A stretch of 64,000 nucleotides of DNA from Candidatus Saccharimonadota bacterium (GTDB lineage Bacteria; Patescibacteriota; Saccharimonadia; Saccharimonadales; UBA4665): assembly GCA_028289245.1 (NCBI GenBank), contig JAQGGT010000004.1, positions 363,620 through 427,619 on the forward strand, given 5' to 3'. The translations under genes and the position numbers were made by a program. Shown piece by piece: positions 48,841-56,193 of the stretch. The notes beneath the pieces are model-generated. The model ran no database searches and had not been told where the DNA came from. It was given only the letters and a program-made list of their open reading frames with translations. Position 1 is the first letter of the stretch; every line of letters starts with the position of its first letter.

Positions 48841-49269
48841 CTAAAAATAGGTGCCGTCGCCAGGATCGAGGACGATGTCGCCGTTTTGGATTTTTTCAAA
48901 CAGGATTTGCAGATCAACCGAGAGCGCCAGCGCCGGAATATCCTCGAACTCAAAGTAATCGGCGTCATCAAAATTGTCGCTGTCCGTAATAACCGGCGTG
49001 CCTTGGACGATGTCGGCCGCAAACCAGTGCGACAGGTAGTCGTCTCCGGCCTGCTCGAAGGCTTCTTTGCCAAGCTCGGCCCGAACCGACACCCGCACAT
49101 CGAGTTGCGTCAGCAGCGCTTGGGCAGCAGCTTCGGCCGGTGCTTGGTCTTCGTCGACTAGGCCACCGGGGAGCTCCCAGTGACCGATCTCATCAACGAC
49201 GCGGTGCAGCAAGAGCACACGACCATACTCATCAGTAATTACACAACTGGCTAGCTCAGTTGGTTTCAT
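48841..49269 (-). CDS. Nudix-fold protein with degenerate Nudix box
   Basis: A 142-residue Nudix-like protein. It starts ELASCVITDEYGRVLLLHRV and has GHWELPGGLVDEDQAPAEAA, typical for the beginning of the Nudix box. Where the family has REVxEExG, here it is QALLTQLDV, so the metal-binding glutamates are missing. It is probably not a pyrophosphatase but may bind nucleotides or regulate. The following gene to the right is divergent. Confidence 0.78.
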   Translation of the reverse strand: MKPTELASCVITDEYGRVLLLHRVVDEIGHWELPGGLVDEDQAPAEAAAQALLTQLDVRVSVRAELGKEAFEQAGDDYLSHWFAADIVQGTPVITDSDNFDDADYFEFEDIPALALSVDLQILFEKIQNGDIVLDPGDGTYF

Positions 49270-49309
49270 GTTTGGTTATTAAATAATCCTTAAGTTTTCT
49301 TATATTTTA

Positions 49310-49339
49310 TTGACCGCGTAACATCGGTAGAAGTAAAAT
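49310..49339 (+). promoter_or_regulatory. leaderless promoter of HNH gene
   Basis: TTGACC (49310-49315), 18 nt, TAAAAT (49334-49339), 6 nt to ATG 49346. Confidence 0.65.
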
Positions 49340-49345
49340 TATACC

Positions 49346-49813
49346 ATGAAGATTTGTACTAAATGTGGTGATGCCAAAGCGGAGACCGAATACTTTGTGA
49401 AAGACCGCAAGTCCGGACGGCTCCATGCGCAGTGCAAGGCCTGCTATAAAAAGCATCGCGAGCATTATACTAAACAGCACTATGAGACATATCGAGCCAG
49501 TTATCTGTTGCGCGCGGCGGCACGAAATAAAAAGATGCGGCACGAATACCAAGTTAAGATGTTTCAGTATCTCTCGACTAAAGCTTGTGAGATTTGTGGT
49601 GAAGGCGATATACGAGTACTTGAGTTCGACCATATTGATGGCTCAAAAAAGCTATTTACTATATCGCAAGGTACTCGGCTTGGGTATAGCTGGGAACGTA
49701 TTTTGGAAGAAATTAAAAAATGTCGAATACTTTGCGCCAACTGCCACAAAAGGCGCACCGCAGTCCAATTTAACTGGTACAGGTTAAATAAAAAGAGCCC
49801 CGAGGGGCTCTAA
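49346..49813 (+). CDS. small HNH-type protein with zinc-binding Cys pairs
   Basis: A 155-residue protein with an N-terminal zinc ribbon (CTKCGDAKAETEYF, QCKACYKKH), a basic helical linker and a C-terminal HNH nuclease-like module: CEICGE, LEFDHIDGSKK and ILCANCHKRRT, which give the D-H...N...H pattern. Often found as homing-like or restriction-like nucleases or of unknown function. Its last codons overlap the terminator of the convergent tRNA-Cys. No other element suggests a mobile intron here. Confidence 0.8.
   Translation: MKICTKCGDAKAETEYFVKDRKSGRLHAQCKACYKKHREHYTKQHYETYRASYLLRAAARNKKMRHEYQVKMFQYLSTKACEICGEGDIRVLEFDHIDGSKKLFTISQGTRLGYSWERILEEIKKCRILCANCHKRRTAVQFNWYRLNKKSPEGL
49789..49812 (-). 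terminator. tRNA-Cys terminator inside the HNH coding end
   Basis: Minus strand AGAGCCCC-TC-GGGGCTCT followed by TTTTTATTT. It lies inside the last codons of the HNH gene. Confidence 0.85.
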
Positions 49814-49822
49814 GAATGCTAT

Positions 49823-49896
49823 TGGAGGCACCTGCGGGAGTTGCACCCGCCTAAAAAGTTTTGCAGACTTTCGCGTAACTGCTCCGCCAAGGCGCC
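49823..49896 (-). tRNA. tRNA-Cys (GCA)
   Basis: 74 nt with encoded CCA. Acceptor GGCGCCT/AGGTGCC, anticodon arm AAAGT-CTGCAAA-ACTTT (GCA), T-arm GCGGGTGCAACTCCCGC. TATAAT at 49910-49915 lies 13 nt upstream. Confidence 0.93.
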
Positions 49897-49909
49897 GTGA
49901 GCGTACTTC

Positions 49910-49915
49910 ATTATA
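49910..49915 (-). promoter_or_regulatory. -10 of tRNA-Cys
   Basis: TATAAT, 13 nt before the mature tRNA 5' end, leaving a leader of about 6 nt. Confidence 0.6.
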
Positions 49916-49937
49916 CCCTATCTGTGAGGATACCGGG

Positions 49938-50048
49938 TTACAGGCCGTCAGTGAAGTTGCCAGTGTACTGGCTGCGCATCCAAAATATAAAGCCAATGCC
50001 GACTGCCAGCAGCAATAAGAGCAGCACTGTTCTCAGTTTTTCATTCAT
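49938..50048 (-). CDS. 36-aa small membrane protein after sortase
   Basis: An ORF of 36 codons whose ATG overlaps the sortase stop (ATGA). It has a short basic start (MNEKLRT), one hydrophobic helix (VLLLLLLAVGIGFIFWM) and a short polar tail (RSQYTGNFTDGL). Too short for ordinary callers. The tight overlap with a sortase gene suggests it is translated and acts with it, perhaps as an accessory membrane subunit. Confidence 0.65.
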   Translation of the reverse strand: MNEKLRTVLLLLLLAVGIGFIFWMRSQYTGNFTDGL

Positions 50049-50656
50049 TGGTAGCCTCCAAGCGGTTCGGCAATCACCACCAGCCGATTTTTGGCATTCC
50101 AGACCGGCGTACAGGTGTAGAGAGTCAGCCGAGTGTCGGTGGTCGGGGCTTCGATTTCGCCGGAGGAAGGCGGCAGTATTTTAGTCTCGCGCACCTGGTA
50201 ATCGTGCTCCTTGCCCTGCCAATAGACCAAAATTATGTCGTTAACCCGCAGCTTATCGAGATTATAAAAGGTCGACAGGCCTTTATAGGTGTAACTGTGG
50301 CCGATGATCACCGTGTTGCCGCCCTTACTCGGGTCGGATGTTTTGGGACGGCGCCAGGTGCCGCCATCGTTTAAAACGTTGATAAAGCGCCCCTCTTTAA
50401 TGGGCTGGTTGAGCTCGAGCGCCGGGATAACCAAACGGTTGTCGGCTGGGATGGCTGGGGCGGTTTTGGCAATGGCCGCCGGCTGCACATTATTCTGGTA
50501 GGCATAGCCGTGCCGCTTGTCGGTGGCTTTGGCAAACCGTAATTGGACTACCGGTAATAGGGGGAGGGCAAAAATATACAACGCTACCAGAATGACCGCT
50601 AGCGTCAGCAGGTGGTTGAACTGTCGTAAGCCAAAGCGTCGCTGCGTTTCCACCAT
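50045..50656 (-). CDS. sortase transpeptidase
   Basis: A 203-residue sortase. N-terminal TM helix (LLTLAVILVALYIFALPLL, residues 16-34), then the beta-barrel with catalytic His120 in NTVIIGHSYT, Cys182 in LTLYTCTPVW and Arg191 in NAKNRLVV. The TLYTC signature and single-anchor layout resemble class D/E sortases, which link surface proteins to peptidoglycan. A protein with an LQNTG sorting tail is encoded close by at 50966, on the other strand. A 36-aa membrane peptide overlaps its 3' end. Confidence 0.93.
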   Translation of the reverse strand: MVETQRRFGLRQFNHLLTLAVILVALYIFALPLLPVVQLRFAKATDKRHGYAYQNNVQPAAIAKTAPAIPADNRLVIPALELNQPIKEGRFINVLNDGGTWRRPKTSDPSKGGNTVIIGHSYTYKGLSTFYNLDKLRVNDIILVYWQGKEHDYQVRETKILPPSSGEIEAPTTDTRLTLYTCTPVWNAKNRLVVIAEPLGGYQ

Positions 50657-50747
50657 ATGCCCTTTAATATAGCAAAAAAGCTTGCCAATTCCGCAGAAAG
50701 CATATACATTTTAAATAAGTACAAACGTAAAAAATAAAGACTGAAAA

Positions 50748-50966
50748 ATGAGTGCATTAAAAATAGATCTGGATCAGCTCTTACAAAAGGAGATAAGCCG
50801 CAAAGAATTCCTGCGTTTAGCAGGCGTCGGCGTGCTCGGTCTGACCGGTGTTACCGGCTTGCTACAGAATCTCCAAAAATTTAACACCGGTAGCAGCCAA
50901 GGTCCCCACAAGCAGATACACAGCACCAATCGTAGTTATGGTGCTTCAGCTTACGGTGGCAAGTAA
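50748..50966 (+). CDS. 72-aa protein with twin-arginine-like signal
   Basis: A short protein: KEISRKEFLRLAGVGVLGLT is close to the Tat consensus S-R-R-x-F-L-K with Lys in place of the second Arg, followed by a hydrophobic stretch. Only ~40 residues remain (NTGSSQGPHKQIHS, SYGASAYGGK), so there is almost no mature domain. It sits two genes before tatA and tatC. It may be a Tat substrate or a decoy. The next ORF starts inside its stop codon (TAATG). Confidence 0.68.
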   Translation: MSALKIDLDQLLQKEISRKEFLRLAGVGVLGLTGVTGLLQNLQKFNTGSSQGPHKQIHSTNRSYGASAYGGK

Positions 50967-51217
50967 TGATCAGCAGCCTGTACTACGTCGCCTCGAGCGC
51001 CAGCTCCTACGGAGCCGGTAACTACAACACGAACATCTACAACGGCTCAAACACGGCTGCCAACACCACTACTACAACCACGACCAGCACCGGAACTAGT
51101 AACGGCCTTCAAAATACTGGCGCCGGTATCTGGGCCCCGATTGGATTCTCCTGCCTGCTTATCATTGCCGCCCTCCTACTCCTCAAACCCTCTCGCTTAT
51201 TTCACAAAGCCAAATAG
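50966..51217 (+). CDS. 83-aa peptide with LQNTG sortase sorting tail
   Basis: The C-terminal half is a clear cell-wall sorting signal: LQNTG, then a hydrophobic run (PIGFSCLLIIAALLLL) and basic tail KPSRLFHKAK. Before it lies a low-complexity Thr/Asn/Ser part. No N-terminal signal peptide is evident. The start overlaps the preceding stop, so translation is coupled. Likely a substrate for the sortase at 50045, with the missing export signal perhaps supplied by complexing with the preceding Tat-like peptide. Confidence 0.65.
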   Translation: MISSLYYVASSASSYGAGNYNTNIYNGSNTAANTTTTTTTSTGTSNGLQNTGAGIWAPIGFSCLLIIAALLLLKPSRLFHKAK

Positions 51218-51284
51218 TCCTTGCATAATGCTTGTGTCTGCCTCATAATTGCGGGCATAGTCTTAAAAAAATGAGGGGAAAATC

Positions 51285-51482
51285 ATGTTTGGACTCGGAT
51301 TACCAGAACTGCTAGTAATATCATTTATCTTATTGCTGCTCTTCGGCGCAACACGCCTGCCGAAGTTGGCTCGTAGCCTTGGCGAATCCGCCGGTGAACT
51401 GCAAAAGGGCTTCCAGAATGGTGCCGACCGCGCGCCAGAAAAGCCACCAGTCGTCGTCGAAACTTCGACCAACCAAAGCTAG
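51285..51482 (+). CDS. tatA: Sec-independent translocase subunit TatA
   Basis: A 65-residue TatA: short N-terminus, TM helix (FGLGLPELLVISFILLLLFG), then the FGATRLPKLARSLGES amphipathic helix and an acidic-polar tail. It forms the export pore for folded proteins carrying twin-arginine signals. GAGGGG 6 nt before the ATG. tatC follows by 36 bp. Confidence 0.95.
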   Translation: MFGLGLPELLVISFILLLLFGATRLPKLARSLGESAGELQKGFQNGADRAPEKPPVVVETSTNQS

Positions 51483-51518
51483 ACAATAGACAACAATTAA
51501 CGATATAAGGGGAGGGTC

Positions 51519-52592
51519 ATGGATAGTGCCGATGTCAGCACTATTCAAAAGCCATTGATTCAGCACGTCCAGGAATTGCGCGCCCACCTAACGTGGATGG
51601 CAATCTTTGTGACGGCTGGCGGGCTTATTGGGTACTTTCTGCAGGACAGACTCCTCACTCTCCTGCAAAAGCCGCTCAATCAAACCCTCTACTACTCATC
51701 ACCCACCGGCGGTATCGCGTTTCTGTTCAAGCTGTGTATTACCACCGGCATTATCTTTGCTTTGCCGGCAATTCTATATAACACCTTCCGATTTGTCGAA
51801 CCGGTACTAGAGAAAGATCAGCGCAAAGGCCTGGTTAAGTACATTGTGTGGTCGTTTATGCTGGCCTACGCTGGCGTAGCTTTTGCCTACTTCGTGAGTC
51901 TGCCGGCTGCCCTGCACTTTTTATCCGGATTCGGCGGCGATAAAGTTAAAGCCCTAATCGGCGCTAACGAGTATTTTAATTTTGCGATTGCCTACGTCGG
52001 CGGCTTTGCCTTTTTGTTTCAGCTGCCGCTCATCATCCTGTTTATTAACCGAATTAAGCCGCTCAAGCCGAGCAAAATGATGAAAGCCCAGCGCTGGGTG
52101 ATTTTAATAAGCTTTATCGTGGCAGCCGTGCTAACGCCGACGCCCGATCCGTTCAACCAGACGATTATGGCCGTGCCAATGATCATTTTGTATCAGTTCG
52201 GCGTATTTTTAGTGATGATGACCAACCGCAAGCGGGCACGGGTTGCCAAACGCCAAGCCCGGCTCGCCCGCATCCTCGACCAGTCGGTTGAGCCAAGCTT
52301 TGCCGACCAATTCGATGAAGCCTTTGATGACCTGCTTGACGAAGATTTTGCCGCTTCGCCCCTTCCCAAACCGGTAACCATCAACCATGTCACCCACCTC
52401 GTACCGCCCATCAAGCGTGCCCCGGTTGTCCAGCCCGTCCAGAGGGGACGAGTTATCACTGACATTGGTGCTCCTACTAAACTGCCGGCTCGCCGGCCCA
52501 TACCGCAGCTCCGCGAACGCCCGCTGGAGCGCCCCGCAGCACCAGCGACCGCGCGTCGCCTAATGATCGGTAACGACTTTTCAAACGTCTAA
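51519..52592 (+). CDS. tatC: Sec-independent translocase subunit TatC
   Basis: A 357-residue TatC with six TM helices: IQHVQELRAHLTWMAIFVTA (the conserved E-L-R start), TGIIFALPAILYNTFRFVEP, and others to VAAVLTPTPDPFNQTIMAVP. The extra ~110 residues after the last helix are a charged cytoplasmic extension (RKRARVAKRQARLARILDQS, acidic DDLLDEDF, then Pro-rich) not usual in TatC (~250). It recognises the twin-arginine signal. Convergent 12-bp overlap with the next gene. Confidence 0.95.
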   Translation: MDSADVSTIQKPLIQHVQELRAHLTWMAIFVTAGGLIGYFLQDRLLTLLQKPLNQTLYYSSPTGGIAFLFKLCITTGIIFALPAILYNTFRFVEPVLEKDQRKGLVKYIVWSFMLAYAGVAFAYFVSLPAALHFLSGFGGDKVKALIGANEYFNFAIAYVGGFAFLFQLPLIILFINRIKPLKPSKMMKAQRWVILISFIVAAVLTPTPDPFNQTIMAVPMIILYQFGVFLVMMTNRKRARVAKRQARLARILDQSVEPSFADQFDEAFDDLLDEDFAASPLPKPVTINHVTHLVPPIKRAPVVQPVQRGRVITDIGAPTKLPARRPIPQLRERPLERPAAPATARRLMIGNDFSNV

Positions 52593-53243
52593 TTCAATTG
52601 TAAATAAACCGGGCTTTTGTAGCTGCTCATAGAGCTCACGCGTGCCGGGCATGAGCGGCGCCTGGTCCTCAGAAAAATCATGCCAGACATACCGGAAGCG
52701 ATCGCTCGGAGCAGGCAGGATTTGGGCCACTTCTCCCTGATGTACATGAGCCACCACATGCGTTAAGGCCATTTGGCCATCGTGGATACGGATATTGGCG
52801 ATACCGCGATAGGTCAACGCTACGTCAACACCAGTTTTTTCATGGATTTCGCGGGCCGCCTGCTCGGCAAAGCTTTCACCGAAGTGTTGTTTGCCGCTTA
52901 CGAACATCCGCTGACCAATATACGGTTGCACGAGACGCTCGGCTAAAAGCCACTGGCCGGTAGCGGTATGCAGGGCCATGATGGCAATCAGCTTTGGCTG
53001 CTTGCGTGGCCGGAGATCATCCGAGCTCAAACCGTCGACATACTGCAATCCAGCATAGGCTAGGTGATAGGCATCATTTGTTTTGGCAACTAATCCAGCT
53101 TTTATCAGCTGCTTGAGGTGATACATGAAAATATTACTTTCCATACCGTCCGGCTTGAGCTCAGAAAAGCGCAACTGGGCGTGGTGCATCAGACGGTCGA
53201 TAATACTGCGCTGGATATGATGTTCGATCACTATACCTCTCAT
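52581..53243 (-). CDS. winged-helix plus Nudix protein
   Basis: A 220-residue protein. The N-terminal ~75 residues look like a winged helix (IQRSIIDRLMHHAQLRFSEL, FMYHLKQLIKAGLVAK), followed by a Nudix domain (ALHTATGQWLLAERLV; box GKQHFGESFAEQAAREIHEK then TGV). The box has REIHEK for REUxEE, so one glutamate is Lys. This order is the reverse of NrtR regulators. It may sense a nucleotide and bind DNA. Its start overlaps the upstream stop (ATGA). Confidence 0.8.
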   Translation of the reverse strand: MRGIVIEHHIQRSIIDRLMHHAQLRFSELKPDGMESNIFMYHLKQLIKAGLVAKTNDAYHLAYAGLQYVDGLSSDDLRPRKQPKLIAIMALHTATGQWLLAERLVQPYIGQRMFVSGKQHFGESFAEQAAREIHEKTGVDVALTYRGIANIRIHDGQMALTHVVAHVHQGEVAQILPAPSDRFRYVWHDFSEDQAPLMPGTRELYEQLQKPGLFTIELDV

Positions 53244-54397
53244 TGTACTAAGTTGCGGGCACTCACGCCACCTCTGTCAAAACCGGGAACTTGATAGCGA
53301 GCGGCTAGCTCGTCTGTCATGCCTTCAAACTCGAGGACGCAGAGCTGGCGGTCGGCGTAGAAATCAGCCGACACGATCGACTGGCGGCCATCACCATCGA
53401 GGTCGATGAGATAACGGCGGCGAACTTTATGTAATTCGCCAAAATTCGGCGCTTGGCGCAGCAGGTCAAATTGCTGGCGGCTAAGACTACGGCGTAGTTC
53501 CTGCTTGCTGTCTCCGCTGCCGGTTTTGATAGCAAAGTGGTAGAACTGGTCATTGGCTTCAGTGATACCATGGCGGAGCCGGAATTCCTGGCCAGCCAGC
53601 TGGTGATAACTCTGGCTAATAGCGGTGGCATTTAGTTCCCTAGCGCCCATCCAGCGTAAGACCGCCTCAACTTCCGTATAACTAAGCTCCGGCCGAGCCG
53701 TATATTTGGCCTCAATCTCTCGCTCGGGCTGCAAAATCTCCTGCGTCACCGCTCGGACCTTGGTCATGAATTCCCCGCCCCAGTGCACTGACAGCTCGGG
53801 ATGCAAGGCTATGGTGTCGAGCGTCCGTTGGCAGGTAGCGGCCGCACCGGCCGCGTCCTCAAAGCGTGATGGGTTACCGCAGGCGATCTCGGTATATTTG
53901 GCGGCATCTTCACGCGCCAGGCTCGGCAGATAGACTACTTTGTCTACCAGGTCGAGGTAGGGCGGCCGAGTCCGGCCCAGCTCGCCCAACACCTCAGCAT
54001 ATTCCTCGGGGGTAACGTAGGCACCGATATCCGAACGGTCGGTGACAATAATGGCGTCAGTGCCGCGGAATGCCTGCTTAGCCTGCTCGAGATTGGTAAT
54101 AATAGTGGCCAGCACGTCTTTTTCAAAGGCAACGTAGCCATCCCGCTGGTTGGTGGCTAACTCGGGGATAGTCAAGCCGGCAGCTTGTAGCTTGGCGATG
54201 TGCTCGGTAGCGGCTTCCGGCAGCAGCACCAGCGGCCGCTCTTGGAGCCGGGCTTCTGTCTGCAAGTGTTCGAGAATGGTAGTCTTGCCGCCGCAGGGAC
54301 CACCCTCCAGGGCAATGACTGTCGGCTTTGGACGCTGCAGCTCGGCAAAGAGCTCATGGGTTTGTTGTTCGGGGCTGGGGGTAAGTTGTTCGTGCAT
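53240..54397 (-). CDS. P-loop ATPase fused to CYTH-like domain
   Basis: A 385-residue two-domain protein. The first ~200 residues form a P-loop NTPase (VIALEGGPCGGKTTILEHL; Asp in IIVTDRSDIGAYV) of the AAA_28/deoxynucleoside-kinase-like type. The rest (REIEAKYTARPELSYTEVEA, with ExExK-like EIEAKY, then EFRLRHG, YHFAIKTGSG, RRRYLID, VLEFEG) is a CYTH/triphosphate-tunnel domain. Such fusions act on phosphorylated substrates. The ATG at 54397 follows TATGAT by 6 nt. The downstream Nudix gene overlaps by 4 bp. Confidence 0.85.
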   Translation of the reverse strand: MHEQLTPSPEQQTHELFAELQRPKPTVIALEGGPCGGKTTILEHLQTEARLQERPLVLLPEAATEHIAKLQAAGLTIPELATNQRDGYVAFEKDVLATIITNLEQAKQAFRGTDAIIVTDRSDIGAYVTPEEYAEVLGELGRTRPPYLDLVDKVVYLPSLAREDAAKYTEIACGNPSRFEDAAGAAATCQRTLDTIALHPELSVHWGGEFMTKVRAVTQEILQPEREIEAKYTARPELSYTEVEAVLRWMGARELNATAISQSYHQLAGQEFRLRHGITEANDQFYHFAIKTGSGDSKQELRRSLSRQQFDLLRQAPNFGELHKVRRRYLIDLDGDGRQSIVSADFYADRQLCVLEFEGMTDELAARYQVPGFDRGGVSARNLVQ

Positions 54398-54403
54398 GTC
54401 TCT

Positions 54404-54409
54404 ATCATA
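54404..54409 (-). promoter_or_regulatory. -10 of leaderless promoter
   Basis: TATGAT, 6 nt from ATG 54397. Confidence 0.55.
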
Positions 54410-54472
54410 CCGAGGAGTAGTAGCCGTCACAGTGCAGACAATTTGAGTCAAAAACTTTTGACCACAGCAAAA

Positions 54473-55615
54473 TCAGACATCGAACGAGTCGCAGCAGTCG
54501 TACACGGTATCGGCGGTACGATTACCACCAAAGGCTTCGACGGCTTCTTGATGTTCACGAGCAATTTCCTCATAAACGACTTGACGGTCGGGGCTATCCA
54601 GCGGCACTTCCACGGGCGATGCATCGCTCCGGTCACCATAAAAAATACGTCGGTAACAGGTGGCAACTTCGGTATCGGATTCGAGTACCACCGTGCTAAA
54701 CCAACGCCCAAGGGCCGGCACATAATATTCTTGTGTGTAGGTTCGGGCCTGGGGATCGCGATGCCGGGCAATAAACCTGTCTCGGGCCTGCTCGACCGTA
54801 CACTCGGACAGCGGCCGGCGGACATTAAAGGTACGATGCTGGCGGTCACGCTCGCGCTGATAGGCCGCGACCAGCTCATCGTCTGGCGGCAGGACACCGT
54901 TTTGGCGATCAGTTTGGATCATGGTCAGCAACGAATACACATCACCAAAGGTGCCGTTCTCAGGAAACCGATAGCGGAGTTCTTGGACCACGGGCCGCGG
55001 AAACAGTTTGGTTAAATCGCGTTCAAGCTGCCGCGTTAACACCGGGTGCTCATCGAATTTGAGAACCCGTCCGCCCAGAATAATTTTGTAGTCCTTGCCA
55101 TCGATGGCCTCCTTGAGGGGGTCCTTCGGCTCTTCCAGTGCCTCAACCGGGGCAGCCATCCGGCTGCTGGCAGCGGCACTAATGAGCAGTAGTACATGCA
55201 GCGACAGCACCGGAAATGGCTCATAACGGGCCCGCTTTGTTTCGGCGGTAAAGCCGCGTTCTAGATCCTCAGCGCTCAGGTCATTTTCCCCCCGCCAAAA
55301 GTTGCTCAACTCTTGTAGGTAATCGGGCAGCGCTGACTCGTCGCCGCTGAGATGTGACAGCTCAAAGAGAGCCGCCGCTTTGTAGAGCACGGGGTCAAAG
55401 CCCACCGTCGTCTGCAGTAGCGGGCTCAAACGATCATCATCTAATTCGGCCAGCACCCGCTCGGCGTCGAGCGAGGTAACACGCTCATTAAAGTGCTGCT
55501 TGCTCGCCAGCAGCAAGGCCGCTGAATCCTCGGCCGCCTCGACAATTTCGAGCGACTGATTGCGCGCCTGGGCGTCGATACCAATAACAAATAAACTCTC
55601 CGGGCCTGCTTCCAT
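54473..55615 (-). CDS. unknown protein, 380 aa
   Basis: A soluble, acidic, mostly helical protein without a recognised family. Landmarks are SLFVIGIDAQARNQSLEIVE at the N-terminus, FPVLSLHVLLLISAAASSRM mid-way (hydrophobic but short), a metal-like cluster is not evident, and the C-terminus ends YDCCDSFDV with two adjacent Cys. TATACT lies 8 nt before the ATG. Confidence 0.7.
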   Translation of the reverse strand: MEAGPESLFVIGIDAQARNQSLEIVEAAEDSAALLLASKQHFNERVTSLDAERVLAELDDDRLSPLLQTTVGFDPVLYKAAALFELSHLSGDESALPDYLQELSNFWRGENDLSAEDLERGFTAETKRARYEPFPVLSLHVLLLISAAASSRMAAPVEALEEPKDPLKEAIDGKDYKIILGGRVLKFDEHPVLTRQLERDLTKLFPRPVVQELRYRFPENGTFGDVYSLLTMIQTDRQNGVLPPDDELVAAYQRERDRQHRTFNVRRPLSECTVEQARDRFIARHRDPQARTYTQEYYVPALGRWFSTVVLESDTEVATCYRRIFYGDRSDASPVEVPLDSPDRQVVYEEIAREHQEAVEAFGGNRTADTVYDCCDSFDV

Positions 55616-55685
55616 AGCTGTATAGTATACGCTACTGCCAGCGCCCTGTGGTCAGCTGGCGTAAGCCGCCATTTAAGAAACCGCC

Positions 55686-56153
55686 TTAAGTGATACGAGT
55701 GTAGATAATGTCGAAGTCCAGTTCCCAATCCTGGTTGTTGAAGGACTTTTCCCACTGGGCAGTGATAGTGTTATTGTCGGCGCTCAGATGGCCCTCAAAA
55801 CGTTGCGAGAAGGGATTGTCGAGGGCGTCGCGCCACATTTTCCAGATGCCGCCGATAAAATCCATCTCCATAGTCCTGGAAACGCCACGCTCGTCGTAAT
55901 ACAGCGCCGAATATTCGGCCTGCTTCATGTCGCGACCAATGATAGTAAACGATTTTGGCGGGCCGGGGGCGTACATTTCGGAGCGCATTGCCAAAAAGGC
56001 GCCGCCGCCGAGCCAGGCAAAGCTGGCCGCACCTTCGATCGAGTCTTGGAGACTGGGCAAAAATGAGGCATTAGTAACTTGGACGTGCCACTTACCAACT
56101 AGTACCGCCAGCGAGGCGAGGTGGGGATTTTGCAAAATAGCGTCATCACTCAT
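55686..56153 (-). CDS. DUF1579/nitrobindin-like beta-barrel protein
   Basis: A 155-residue protein whose opening (NPHLASLAVLVGKWHVQVTN) and later FAWLGGGAFLAMRSEMYAPG, ALYYDERGVSRTMEMDF and TITAQWEKSFNNQDWELDFD resemble the lipocalin-like DUF1579/nitrobindin fold. Function unknown, possibly small-molecule binding. The ATG at 56153 follows TATAGT by 7 nt. The longer upstream frame (26 codons) overlaps the neighbouring gene and is not needed. Confidence 0.72.
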   Translation of the reverse strand: MSDDAILQNPHLASLAVLVGKWHVQVTNASFLPSLQDSIEGAASFAWLGGGAFLAMRSEMYAPGPPKSFTIIGRDMKQAEYSALYYDERGVSRTMEMDFIGGIWKMWRDALDNPFSQRFEGHLSADNNTITAQWEKSFNNQDWELDFDIIYTRIT

Positions 56154-56160
56154 GCCTACT

Positions 56161-56166
56161 ACTATA
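56161..56166 (-). promoter_or_regulatory. -10 of leaderless promoter
   Basis: TATAGT, 7 nt from ATG 56153, inside the 3' end of the tandem gene. Confidence 0.55.
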
Positions 56167-56193
56167 CCAAATTGAGGCACAGGCGACGCGGAA

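Noticed and set aside
49346..49813. HNH gene as part of a group I/II intron or homing element
   Set aside because: No intron structure or interrupted host gene is visible; it has its own promoter.
50748..51217. Programmed or sequencing frameshift joining the Tat-like and LQNTG ORFs
   Set aside because: There is no slippery heptamer, and a TAATG stop-start is a normal coupling signal. A stop in the second frame limits the shift window. Kept only as an alternative in the findings.
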